In this document: positions 39,922 to 51,600 of the stretch, one piece after another | How positions within the stretch are numbered: the stretch's first letter is position 1 | Layout of the letters: every line of letters begins with the position of its first letter | Origin: Metellina segmentata | Taxonomy: Eukaryota; Arthropoda; Arachnida; Araneae; Tetragnathidae | DNA length: 64,000 nucleotides | Assembly (NCBI GenBank): GCA_947359465.1 | Contig: OX375876.1 | Location: 81,614,359 to 81,678,358, forward strand | Reading direction: 5' to 3' | Program-made: the position numbers and the translations under genes | The notes under the pieces: generated by a model | Database searches by the model: none | What the model saw: the letters and a program-made list of their open reading frames with translations, nothing else | What the model was told of the DNA's origin: nothing

Positions 39922-40153
39922 TGTTTCAATTCGATCTAAATATTTTTCTTTAATAAATGACAATGGAACTAAACGAAAACCTTTTTAATTAACAGCGATA
40001 AGAACAGAATACAAAAACTATATCAATATTTTTCATTAGAAAAATCAGAACAACATAACTGTTGTCACAAACATTTTCATTACAAAACATGTTAAATTAA
40101 AGTCACTAGTAAACAAATGTCACAACCATTGAGTCTGTTCACGTTCTTCAACA
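39922..40153 (-). repeat. BEL/Pao 5' LTR
   Basis: On the minus strand it runs TGTTGAAGAACGTG to GAAACA (TG...CA ends). The primer-binding site follows at 39919 and below. Confidence 0.85.
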
Positions 40154-40158
40154 CCATG

Positions 40159-40870
40159 GTGGCCACGGACGTTGACTTTAAAGAATTTCTGGTGGCGTGA
40201 AATTACTAAAAAGGGTAATCATATGGGCGTTGCAGAGGTTTCTGAACCATATCCTTTCGGACGAAAACATGAGACGAAGAGTGTAGCTCCTTAGGCACGA
40301 AAACAGCTCGCTTCCCATGAGACGATGTTGGTTGGGGTTGAAGAGACTGCATGTGCCTGCGGAGTTGCTCGACGATCGTTGTGGGATCATACAGCACCCA
40401 CGAGGGATCGAAAAATTCTCCAGGGATGCGGATGGTGGAACCATAGAAGAGTTCTGAAGGGGTTGCTTTCAGGTTCTCTCGGAGTGAATCAAGGAAGTCA
40501 AGGAGTTTCGTGGGAAGAACTTTAGTCCACTGTTCGGTGCTATGGCACTTGATGGCTGCCTTTAATGGGCGGTGAAGGTTTTCTACAAGACCGTTACTGG
40601 ACAAGTGATAAGCGAATGGTTCCCAGAAAGGTTGCAAGAGGTGAAAAAAGTTTGGATTCGAACTGTCGTCCTTGATCTGTAGTAATCCTACTAGGCACAC
40701 CAGATCTGCTGATCCAAGTATCGTACAATGCTCGGGCAACTATGGGGGCCGTTATATCAGTTAATGGGGGTGGCTTCTGACCACCGGGAAAATCTGTCAA
40801 TGATTGTGAGACAGTACGTGTAACCTTCAGATGGAGGTAAAGGACCTATAATATCAGTGGGAATATGGTC
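40159..40870 (-). pseudogene. Ty3/gypsy integrase
   Basis: Minus strand: DFPGGQKPPPLTDITAP and WISRSGVPSRITTDQGRQFE (core; second acid) in 40800-40660, then from 40620 SSNGLVENLHRPLKAAIKCH (with the E), WTKVLPTKLLDFLDSLRENL, PSELFYGSTIRIPGEFF and HVFVRKDMVQKPLQRPYDYP. At 40159 the sequence FFKVNVRGHHG is cut by the BEL insertion; its continuation is at 31588. Frames shift near 40700. Confidence 0.85.
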
Positions 40871-42446
40871 GAAACGCGTAGTCATTGATGGAAATGATCC
40901 TAAAAGAGATGATACATGTTTAAAAATTTTGGATTTTTGGCAAGGAAGGGAGCTGATGTCCCGATGAGTGATGGGTTGGCAAGGTCTGGAAAATCTCTCA
41001 AGATGGTAATGTAGTTCAAAGAAGCATAAAATAAAAGGATAAAGGATTGAGTGGTGGGTCGAACTGCTCTCAGAGCACGCAGGAATGTTTCGGGGTTGAT
41101 AAGACGCCTTTTCCGGAAATCAATGACGAGGTTGAAATGTTATAGGAAGTCTGCACCGATGATGGGGCAGGGCACATCTGCGACAACAAATGTCCAGAGA
41201 AACGGTTTCCTTAGCCCAAGGTCAAGCTGCCGGAGAAGCATTCCAAAAGCTGGAATTTTTTAATAATTTGCTGCGTACAAGGAAAATTTGGATGTGGACT
41301 CTTGAGTGTTGTAAAAGAAGGTGGTAGGACAGAAATCTCGGAGCCGGAATCAATTAAGAATTTTTGGCCGGTCTTTCTGTCGACCACAAAGAGTCTACTG
41401 GTGCTGGGGCTTGTCTGCAAATCCGTCATCCCATCCATGGTCGACTTCATTCGGTTTTTTAGTAATGCGAAGTTGCAAGGGGCAGTGCATGTGTGTGCAT
41501 TATCTCCAAATCGACGGTGGTAAAAACAAACATCGGGTCGTGCGGGAACCATGCACGTGTCGGCTGCGGAAACCTAATCGTCCTCGAAAATGGAAATTTT
41601 TCCGGAATGCTGGACGTAAGCGGAGTTTCACGGACAAATTTTCAACTTTTCGTGCAAATTCAGCAATCTGTTATTCGCACCTTGTAGAGGAATCACGGTA
41701 AGAGGTCGTGGATGCAGCGACAAACACAGGGGTTGGCATCGACACTTTCGCTACTTTATCGGCAATATTTGCTAAATTGGCTAGAGGTTCAGAGCTGGCA
41801 GACAGAATTGTTTGGATGTGACTAGGCATTCGCTGTATCCAGAGGCTCTGTACAAAATCGTCACTTAAACGGTTTTTAGAGAGTTCCGTCATCTTGCGAA
41901 GTAGTTGGCTGGGGCGCTCGTCTCCCAATTGAAGGTCCGTCAGCAATTTTTTAATTTTCAGAATAGCAAATTCGGAAATAAGTCTGTTCGAGAGAGCTTT
42001 GAACTTGTTCTCTGCTGGAGGATATAAGATGACATACATCGGAGACTTGAGTGAAAGTCTTAAGAGTCCATAGTAGCAACAAGAGCAGCATACCGTGTCG
42101 TCGTTAGTGATTCCACTTTAAACTAAAGCATTCTCAAATTGCGTAATCCACAGGCGAGCGTTTATTTCCAGAAGTGTGGGACTCTCAATGCAACGTGCGA
42201 TACTTGCGCAGGGGTGCAGTCGCATCGTCCGTCAGCATTCTGACCGAAAAGAAAAGTTCGGAGCAAATAAAAAACAAGCAAATGTTTCTGCGGAGTTCTT
42301 GCCGATCGGGGATCCGATTTCCTTAGGCAAAGCGCAAAGGAGCACTGGAGTCGAAAACAGAACGCAAAGATTTATGTTGGGGAAACATTTCTTGCAAGCG
42401 CTGGAGTGCGTTCGTTTAAATGTCCTATCCGGGGTCACCAGTCAAG
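40871..42446 (-). pseudogene. Ty3/gypsy gag and protease; RT region deleted
   Basis: From 42446 down: a primer-site-like TGGTGACCCC just inside the presumed 5' LTR, a poorly preserved gag start, then 42039-41671 (PPAENKFKALSNRLISEFAI, LQLGDERPSQLLRKMTELSK, SLWIQRMPSHIQTILSASSE), a C/H-rich block (FYHRRFGDNAHTC) and the protease LFVVDRKTGQKFLIDSGSEI at 41400-41330. After about 41070 the sequence passes almost directly to integrase, so reverse transcriptase and RNase H, normally about 2 kb, are absent. Confidence 0.75.
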
Positions 42447-42950
42447 CTGACCTAATCAGAAGGTTTTTATTTTACGAACATCACATTACAACGACAGAAA
42501 CAACTGAGCGTCTGGGAGTTCCTACCCCCTGTTCAGAGCGCGTTCTCGCCAACTTTCAGAGGGAACGGGGAGTTGTCAAAAAAGAAAGGGGGACTGTTGT
42601 TATAGTGAAACTTTGTTTTATAGGTCCATCTTCGTATATATTTACAGGTCATTTATATTAGCAGTTAGTTTGAACGTACTACATATCAATTATAGATATA
42701 GAGAGAAATATATATATATATATATGTTAAATTTGTTGTTGTATCGTTTTATGTCGCAATTGAGTGTATATCGAGCATGAGAAACACGCACCTGACGAAC
42801 ACAATTTTTAAGTTATCCCTCACCAGAAATGCACTCCCCTCTGTAAGGTTGCCAGGAGTGTCCTGACAGGACACAATAGTTATATGACCGTGCTGCCATC
42901 TAGTGGCACAAATTTAAAACTGAACTATTTTCAACAGTATGCTGACCAAC
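42447..42950 (-). repeat. Probable gypsy 5' LTR and flank
   Basis: This lies just outside the primer site and contains AATAAAAACC on the minus strand near 42465 and a TA-rich run at 42706-42726. No second copy was found at the left end (31413 and below), so the LTR limits are undefined. The part beyond about 42660 may be plain flank. Confidence 0.4.
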
Positions 42951-43085
42951 GCAAAGTCCACAAGCTCTTTTATACCTTTAAGAAAAGAGTTACATATTAC
43001 ATGTCCCAATGTAAATTAATTCCTATTTTCGGGCAAAAAGTAGCGAGTCGTTAGTCTTTTTAAAAACTGACTTGTTGAAATCTGC
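42951..43085 (-). pseudogene. hAT-like fragment
   Basis: Matches 61010-61135, the end of the larger hAT relic: TTTAAGAAAAGAGTTACATA, CATGTCCCAATGTAAATTAA and CTTTTTAAAAACTGACTT are shared. Only about 130 bp remain. Confidence 0.65.
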
Positions 43086-44340
43086 CGTTCCAAATCCTAT
43101 ATAAAATGAGTGTTCACAAACGATTTTACCAATCTCACAACTTAATAATTCATCCTTTCCCACCAAGTTCCGTTATTCCAATTTTCATTTTCATCAGGAA
43201 CAATGTGGTATGTTCTATCTGTTATAGTTGCAGGATAAGATGCAACTTTTATTATGTGCTCATAAGCAATTCAACATGTATCTAAAGGCTCTAGCCATGT
43301 ATAGGGTGCACCCGATGCATGAACATAATTTTGTAATCATTATATTCCTCACAGCATTTCAAAATCTTTCCAATCCACCAATTATACACACATGCAACAA
43401 TACACCATTCCATACACACATGCAACATAATGTTCATTTTGGTCAGGTGCTATTTGATGTGTTTCTCCAATTCTAGTTTCTATGTAATTAATGGTTTGAA
43501 TTCTGCCCATTGTTCATAAGTAATTTGACTGCATATTTCTAATTTGTCATTAAATATTCTTTAAGTATTTCTGGAAATGGACACTAATCACACCTGTGCG
43601 CATGTTTCTGAATCAATGCTACAAACTAGTTTTTTTAATAATGATAGTCATTTACATGAATAGCATGAGTTTAACATTTTGATGATATATACAAAATCAC
43701 ACATTGAATAAATACCTTTACTTCTAACAGTCACATTCTTTTGGCCATAGTGAGCAAAATTTAGAAACATTTTTCACACATTTGTTCAGTTCTTCTATCA
43801 GTATCCATGTCTGGTTTCATAATCACTGCATCAGTATCTGATAAAGCCACCAAAGAAACACAATTTTGTACAACTTTTTTCCAGAAATAAGTATTTTAGG
43901 ATTTGCCAAAGATAAATCCAGGGAAATTATTTTCTGACATTTTGATCTTGAATGTTGGTTAAATGGGTCACATGTTTTCTGTTTCAACTTGTACCACTTT
44001 AAAAAATTTATCCTTCTGAAACCTGCAGATACTTCTGCTTTCATAGATCTCTTCTTTGGAATTAGGTGATAAATTCTCCTTTTTAATACTTCTGAATCAT
44101 GAGGAGACAATTTAAAGATAGAAATAAACTCAGTACACAATGATACTTTGAGTTAATTGCAAACAAAACATTCAATCTCCAACATGGAACTCAAAAATAC
44201 CTTCTACATAGTTAAGCAAACAATATTTAGTATTTAAAAGAGCAAAAATTATTCTAAATATATTTTATCAAACGATAATTTAAATCTCAATTAAATATAA
44301 TATATTTTAGCAAAAAAAATTTATTCATCTTTTTTATTTC
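43086..44340 (-). pseudogene. Unclassified region with one coding-like remnant
   Basis: A minus-strand frame 44140-43823 (SIFKLSPHDSEVLKRRIYHL, PKKRSMKAEVSAGFRRINFL, KLYKIVFLWWLYQ) looks like protein rather than noise. Upstream of it, minus-strand text such as CVSLVALSDTDAVIMKPDMD (43865-43810) continues in another frame. I do not recognise the family. The left part (43086-43480) shows nothing, and CACACATGCAACA occurs twice near 43388 and 43418. Confidence 0.3.
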
Positions 44341-44399
44341 AAATGTTTTAGAATTTCATTTTACAATTTGTGTTTGAACGTTTCGTTTGCTACGTGCAT

Positions 44400-45035
44400 T
44401 GATAAATAAACATGAAATAATACAAGCTTGCTTAGAATTAGTACATCATAAAAATTCAAATTTAACCATTGTAATTTAAGTTATGGTCATTTTTGCACTG
44501 TAAGATGACCACCTTTTGAAATCCATGCTGTCATTAGAATAGCTTTTATTAAAAAATGAAAAATGTGTTGCACGCTCCGAATTTTTCTCAGATTAAAGTA
44601 CATATGTTAGTTAATACTTCTACAAAGTTTAAGAGAAAAATAAGAGGGTTCATTTTTTTATAGCCCTTTAAAGTCGACTGTTTTTAAAAGTGAATTTTTC
44701 ACTTTACAAGTAAAAAAACTCCACTAAAATGTAAAATTACCACTGGTTTTGTATGTTATGTACAATCCTGAACTAAATGGCTTCCATTTGGTACCAAAAT
44801 AACTAAATTTGAACAATTAGTTCTATAGTTAGGGCCCATGCGGCGGCCCAAAATGGCCGCCATTTTGTAAAATAGACCAATTTTTAAATTTTTGTATCTC
44901 TGCTAATATTGGCCAAAATTAAAAATTGAGATCTAAAGGTTTCACTACCATGTCTATCTATGGTAAAAATTTGAAAAAAATCCATGACTATGGTGCAACA
45001 CCCTTTAGGTGTCCCCATATGGAATGACCCCGAGG
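44400..45035 (+). repeat. Dispersed repeat R2, uninterrupted copy
   Basis: Aligns with 14590-14738 joined to 15550-16072. The single TAGCTTTT at 44540-44547 is the empty target of the element at 14739. It contains the palindromic GGCCGCCATTTTGTAAAAT region at about 44855. Confidence 0.85.
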
Positions 45036-45282
45036 ACAAATGAAAATACATAAAAGAAATTGCTGTTAAATTTTTAAATAACTAATTTTTTTTTGCTTTT
45101 TTTTCCACAGAGAAAATACAAAAAAAAATTCTAATTTAATTGACATTTGACTTTTTTAGAGGGGGAAAAAATAGAATTTTAAAAATTGTTCTTGTTCAAG
45201 TTGATTTTAAAAACTTAAAACACCTGAAAGAGTGACGTGTTAACCCCTGGTAAACAGTAAACCAACAGACAAGTTAAAACAT

Positions 45283-45288
45283 TTTATT
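45283..45288 (-). terminator. Polyadenylation signal of the PELP1 homologue
   Basis: TTTATT on the plus strand reads AATAAA on the minus strand, about 225 nt after the stop codon at 45512. It is a plausible transcript end, located just before repeat R2. Confidence 0.55.
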
Positions 45289-45511
45289 TATACATTCTTC
45301 ATGTACTACATGGCATTGTAACAACTTGATTCAATGCATAAAAAGTTCATAAATTTTTATGCACATAAAAAAATTTCACAAATCTCAATGCACATTTTCA
45401 TTTTGAAGAGAAACAGAATGAATGTATGATAAAAAAGAATATGATGACTGAAAATAATGCGATTTATATAGATGAAAGATGATGTGATGACGAGTTCAGT
45501 AATTACAAAAT

Positions 45512-45616
45512 TCAGCTGATTTCCTCTGGTTCAGCTAGAACAAAGTCTTGACACATCTCACTTACTGTGGGACTTCTATTAGCCATCTCCATTTCTTCCT
45601 CCTCCTCCTCCTCGCT
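45512..45616 (-). CDS. PELP1: PELP1 homologue, last exon
   Basis: Acceptor CTTATTTGGCAG lies just above 45616. The exon reads SEEEEEEEMEMANRSPTVSE and ends MCQDFVLAEPEEIS with TGA at 45514-45512. It joins in phase 0 to NPDEE of the exon at 47892, continuing the acidic run. Confidence 0.8.
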   Translation of the reverse strand, partial: SEEEEEEEMEMANRSPTVSEMCQDFVLAEPEEIS

Positions 45617-48600
45617 CTGCCAAATAAGGAGGAAAAACATTAGTTAAATCAAACAGAACTAAATTATTTGAAACTTTAAACTGATAGAATATAACTTACT
45701 AAAAAAATATAAGTATCCTTAAGTGTTTGCAATAGCACAATTTTGTTTTTATTTTATCATGCCAGTTAATTATACGTTTTATCTTTTGCTCTTGTTTTGA
45801 AAATTCATTTTTTAAATGTATTACCATGTAACACACAATGATTTTTAGTAAAATAAATATTAATTTACCATATCACAAATTCAGATTTACTTAAATAAAT
45901 ATTGGTTTACATGTCATGTCAGAAATTAAATTTTTTATTTAACAAATTTATAGGCCCTACAGAAATTAAAAAAAAAATCATGATTTTTTTACAAAGAATT
46001 AAAAGCATAAAAAAAAAGACAGATTTAAAAAAAAAATTGCAACGCATTGAGTTGCTACTCAGATAGCTGTATTATTTCAAATAAATTATCTTTATATTGT
46101 TTTCGATTCACCTACAAACTTAAAAATACACTTCCACATAATTATAATAAATTTTTAAAACATTGCACTCGCAGTTAGGCCTGGTGCACACATCCGGTAT
46201 TTCAACGTGCTGCGCCACCAAGCCCTGCACACAAAACCGTGAAATGACGAAAGTACTCATTTCGCGCCATTTGCGATAAATATTCTAATGGAAGAAAACT
46301 TGCTTATTTCGCTTACTTGGTGTACAAGAAAGTATATTTTGAAACAAAATAGACATTACTGGATACAACCATTTATTAATTATTATTTATATTCCATTTA
46401 TTTATGAAAACAAAGTACTTCAGAACGGAGACGCGCATGCTGCGGCACAATGGGGAACTGCGGTACAAATTACACGCAAGTTGGACGTGCGGCGTTGGAG
46501 GCATGTGTGCACTATTCTATTGGATCTAATGTATCTCAGACCGCACTTGCGTTGCGGCGCCGCATGTTGAAAAACCAGATGTATGCACCCGGTCTTAACT
46601 GACTAAAACAAAATTAATTAACATTTGATGATTGTATTCTAGTTTCCTCTATCAGGGCAACTATTTTGTGCATTGCAAGAGCCACTCACAAGTCGAAAAC
46701 AGACTGATTTTCATGGGTTTTCAAGTTTTTAAAGTGTATTATGAGCTCATCAAGAATCAATCGACGATTTATATATCGCGTATCAAGGGTTGTCATTCAA
46801 GCAAGCCAGTTCTCGAATCATCACCAAAACCGTACTTGTAAGCAGTTTTATCGCTGATCAGCACTGTAAAGGCGTGGGAACCCTGTTCAGTGATTTGATC
46901 TGATTGATAGCATGATTTGAGGTGAAAAGAATGAAAACCCCTATAACCAGTTTTTTAAACAAGGGAGACTTAATTTACAGTTTATTTAAAAGAGTAATTA
47001 AAACATTAACTCGATTTTCTCCAAAACATCACATGTTTTTTATTCTGCTGATTATCTCTCGGCTTTGGAGATTCGTGCCTTTGGCGTGTTGTTTATGAAA
47101 TGTTTTCCACACAAAAAAGTATGCGATTGTTAAAAACCTTAAAATAGAAGCAAAACTACGCAGTTTAAAATATGACTGATGAAAACTAAAAATGGAACAT
47201 ATAAATTGAAAAACTGCAGAATGGGGAGAATTACCTAACAAGATGGACAAACTAGGTATGGAAGTTATAATAAAGTGAATATAAAAATTCTAGACAAGAG
47301 GACAAGAAAGCTAAAAAAAATATATAGGATTGTAAATGAATCATGGTAGGATATTTAATTTCGATTACCTCCATCCTGAAAAACAATTGAGACTAAATCA
47401 TGGGAACAGTAACACAAAGAGGCCCTGTAAGATGGAGCAAGGTCAAGAAAATAGTTTGAGGTTAAGTAAACGGTTTCTGGCCGGTGGTACTACATGCACC
47501 GTTTCTTATTTACTTATAGTTACATGTATTTGATCTGTCTCATTTTTGTGCATCAAATATACAAGTGAGCGTTAATGTTCAAAAATTTACCAACATACAT
47601 ACTATAATTCACTCATTATAAATTCATGAACTGAGCTTTTTTGCTTGTCTTATTAAAATTACGTAATAAAATGGAGGGGATGGATAAGAAGTCAAGAAAC
47701 TTTTAAAGGAGTCAATGGTTAAGGAAGGTTGGCAACCCTTGAGCTAGAGAATTTTGTGGTTGATCTGCAAAGCTCCAATCCTTCCAACAAGATTATCTAT
47801 TAACCATTCTTAATCTAACTAAATAAATTGTAGAAATAGACAACCTGTACACACACACAGGTTAATGGAAATTGATACTAAAATCAGTTACCTCTTCGTC
47901 CGGGTTCATTTCTTGGTTCTGATTAGAGGACTTTTCCTCTTCATACTCTTCTGAAGAGTGCTCTTCTTCGTTACTGATCTTTCGTCTCTTTATCGGCCTC
48001 TCACGATAATACTCTGGAGAGCACCTTTCAGAAATACTAACTTCCTGCTCATGATGATAAAACTCTGGGGAATATCCATCCTCAGGGTGATAAGTTTCAT
48101 TAACTTCCTCATCTTCATCCGATCCTGTTCCTTCTTCATCATCCTCATCACCACTCTCCTCATCTTCAGACTCTACATCCATACCATTTTCTGCCATTCT
48201 TCTGTGACCTATAGGAATTTCTTCCTCCACTTCCACATCATCAATGCAATTTATGGGAGCATCTGCAGCACTAGAATTGCGATGATTTGTTGTGGCAATT
48301 TTCTCAGGAATTGCAGGTTCTAAAGGCCTCAGTTCAATGATTTTAGGTTCTATGTTTGTTGGTTTTGGCTCACAGACCTGTGGATCTATGGATTTGATGA
48401 TAGGCGTTTGTGCAATGGGGGGAATGTCAACTGGCAATATAAGATGAGTATCTTCCAAATTATATTCCTTGTATTCTTCAACCTCTGATCCTGAATCATT
48501 ACAAATGTTGGAATGACTAGGAGGTTTATTTGACACTAACCTGCTGTTATTACCATTGCACTGACTCTGACTTCCGTGTGCTTCAGAGTAATGGATAGGA

Positions 48601-51600
48601 GATTTTGCATTTTGAACAGGTATTAAGTCTCTTTGGCCATCACTTTTTATTGAGTTGTGAAACACAGTTTCTATTTGACAAGGCGGAGCAATTTCCATGG
48701 ACCTCTCTTCTTGGGAAGATTCATTATTTATATTCCAATTACCATTCTCCCATCCAGCTAGCACATTCTCCTGAGGAGGAGGAGGAAGTGCCCTTCCTAC
48801 ATTCAAGTAAGTCAGAGCTTCTGGTGGTGGTTTTTTGGGATTTATAATATATCTATAAATCTTGAATGCTCTGTGACACAATAGAATGATCTGAAATAAA
48901 CAGAAATTATATGATTAAAATTAAAAACAGAAGAAAACTAAGTGTAACATAAAGAAAATTAGCCCATTGCATTACTGCAAGTGAAATAATTCATTACATT
49001 CCAAAATATTTATTTCTAGGCAATTCCTGACATGTTGGTGCCCATGTGCATATATCAATACAATAACTTGCCTTCTCTACCCACTTCTTCAAAAAAATTG
49101 TTACGAATAAACAACAAGATTGCTTGGATAATATTTATAAAAGTTAAAAGAGTAAAATACAGACTAGGATATCTTTATCAATCGCAAAGCCAACTTTAAA
49201 AATGTAGACAAACATAAAATCTTGTAGCATGGCAAAGATTTAAACTAGAAATCCAGTAATATTTAATAAATGCTAGTGGGCTACTTTCAATACACATGTC
49301 AATACATGCAAATGTTTCATCATAGCATGTAATTTTGTTTAATCCTCATTACTATAGGAAAATAATAAAAATTTCATACTTTTTACTCTAAATTTCAATC
49401 TTTTATTGCAACGATAGAAGTCTTTCAAATAAACATATCTATCAATAAAAATGTGTTTGCGCACTGAATATTTTCGACCCTTTTCAAGTTGAGTATCCAT
49501 TTAGGACCTTTTAAATGCCAAATCAAGTGTCTTGCGCATTTGGTCTCAGCATGTGTACTCATACTATGTCCTAACGGCTGGGTGTATTTTCATGAAACTT
49601 AAACTGCAGGGTGGCAACAAAATCCTCCAAAAAAAGTTCTCGGATTTTACAATTCCCTTAAAAAATGTAATTGATCCATAATTGGCATCGATATACACAG
49701 GGTTCCCACTCTTTTTTCCTAACTAAAAATAAGGACTTTCTAAGCACTTTCTAGGACAAAAGGATTATTTCTAAGGACATAAATAAAACATTGGAAAAAA
49801 AATGTATTATGCAATGTAATACGACTTTTGATCAAGTGGAGATGTTCTTACAGATTAGTTAATCTTACAAGAACAGCAGTATGTAAAAAATTTAATACTC
49901 AAGAATATTTTCTAAAAATTATACACAAATAATGCCACACAAAAAATAGAAAATTTTAAAAATAAGTAGTTTGATTTAAAAAAAAAACACCACTTAATAT
50001 ATGGGCATTTACGTATACACGTATTAGTAAGATTAAGAACATAAACAAATTATAGAAGGGAGACTGCAAGAAAAAAACTTTGGATGGTTTTCTTTTTGCA
50101 GTGCATTTGCTTTTATGAAAAGAGAAATGAAGAGATAAGTTTGATCAGGACTGAGCTTGGTTGTTGCTGGTCTCCCAGCTACTGTTGCAAGTTTTATTTC
50201 GTTCTAATCTTTTTATACTAGGGGGTTCCGCCCCAGCTCGCCAAAACCCCCGAGGATTGCGTAGCAATCCTATTTGGTTTGCATGGCAAACCAACACTCC
50301 TGCCACAAGTGATTTCGTTTAAAAAAAAACAAAAAAACACTAAACTAATAGTAGGGCAACTTTTTTTTCACACGTTCTACGCTTCAAACAAGTACTAAAA
50401 ACAAAATTCCTCCTACATGGGGTGTATTGTTAGTGAGTTATAACCACAACATAAATGCAACTTTTTACAATTTAGCTTAAAATTAATTACTATGAAATTA
50501 CTATTTCATTTTTTACCCTTGAATCAACCCTTCAATCACATGTGTCTGATCTTGCGAACGCCAAAGTATTGCAGATCAAACAAGAAGTTCATGGAAAGAA
50601 GGCATTTGTCATAACAGACGAAAGTTAAATAAAGAGCAAGATGTACTTTAACACATTGGTTGGCACTCATGATAATCCAGAGCAAACTTGCGTTGACTGC
50701 AGAGTTTGCGAGGTGAGTTTCGATCATCAATATGTTGTTTCCTTGTAGATGACGTTTTAAAATCTCTGAATGTTGAGTGAAAGGCTTTTGCGCTTCTGAT
50801 AGATATATAGTAGAATTGAATAGATATATAGTGCAGTTTAATAAAACAAAATTAGTTTGAAAATAATCATCTAGGCTAACTATGGAAACGAATTGTGCAT
50901 GGCACAACAAAAATAAAACAAAATTAATTAACATTTGTTGATTGTATTCTAGTTCATCACGCAGGGCAACTATTTTGTGCATTGTGAGAGCAACATGCAT
51001 CGCAAGTCGAAAAAATACCAATTTTCAAGAGTTTTTAAGTCTTTAAAGCAGGGATGGCCAACCTTTTACAAACCATGCATCAATTTTTTTTCACGTAAGA
51101 GTTCAGATGCGCCATACAACTCGAGCACCTTTTCTACCTTACATTCATGGTCCCACCATATCCTTAATAACTTTTTTAATAAAAGTATGTTTATCCACAT
51201 AGTTAACACATAACTTTTTTGTCATTTCCAAATTTTGTTGTTGTTATACTCAAAAACAAATATACCTAGGTATTTTACATCACTGATCATGCCTCTAATC
51301 AATTTTAAATCTAAATTCAACACTCGGATATTTCCAATCCAGACATAGTATGGGTAAAAGCACTAATTATATCAACAGCCGAGTGGCCCAAAGACATAGA
51401 AGCAGGGATAGAAGTGACCATATGATAAAATAAAGGATTTTTTTACAAAAAATATAGGTAACTAATATGACTGACATATTAACGGCAAGACATTTCTCTC
51501 GGACCCCATTTTCACCTTGAGAATAATACATCTATGATTATATATGTATGTATGATTCCTGAGAATAATACATGTACGATTTCATGTAAATGATGGCAGG

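Larger units (their letters stand above)
31589..40158 (-). mobile_element. BEL/Pao LTR retrotransposon inserted in a gypsy element
   Basis: Two 232-bp direct repeats, 31594-31825 and 39922-40153, differ at about nine positions and bound gag and pol on the minus strand. Flanks CCAAG (31589-31593) and CCATG (40154-40158) are a 5-bp target duplication with one change. The primer site TGGCGTCC follows the 5' LTR after two bases (plus 39912-39919) and a GGTGGGAGAA purine tract precedes the 3' LTR. Protein order is Gag (DUF1759), zinc knuckle, protease, RT, RNase H, H2C2 integrase and DUF5641, as in BEL/Pao. Three later insertions split it (32845-34799, 36773-36900, 38406-39143). Stops and shifts make it inactive. 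Confidence 0.9.

Noticed and set aside
47958..48323. 121-codon plus-strand frame
   Set aside because: It is antisense to the acidic tail of the PELP1 exon; GAA/GAG runs read backwards give an open frame.
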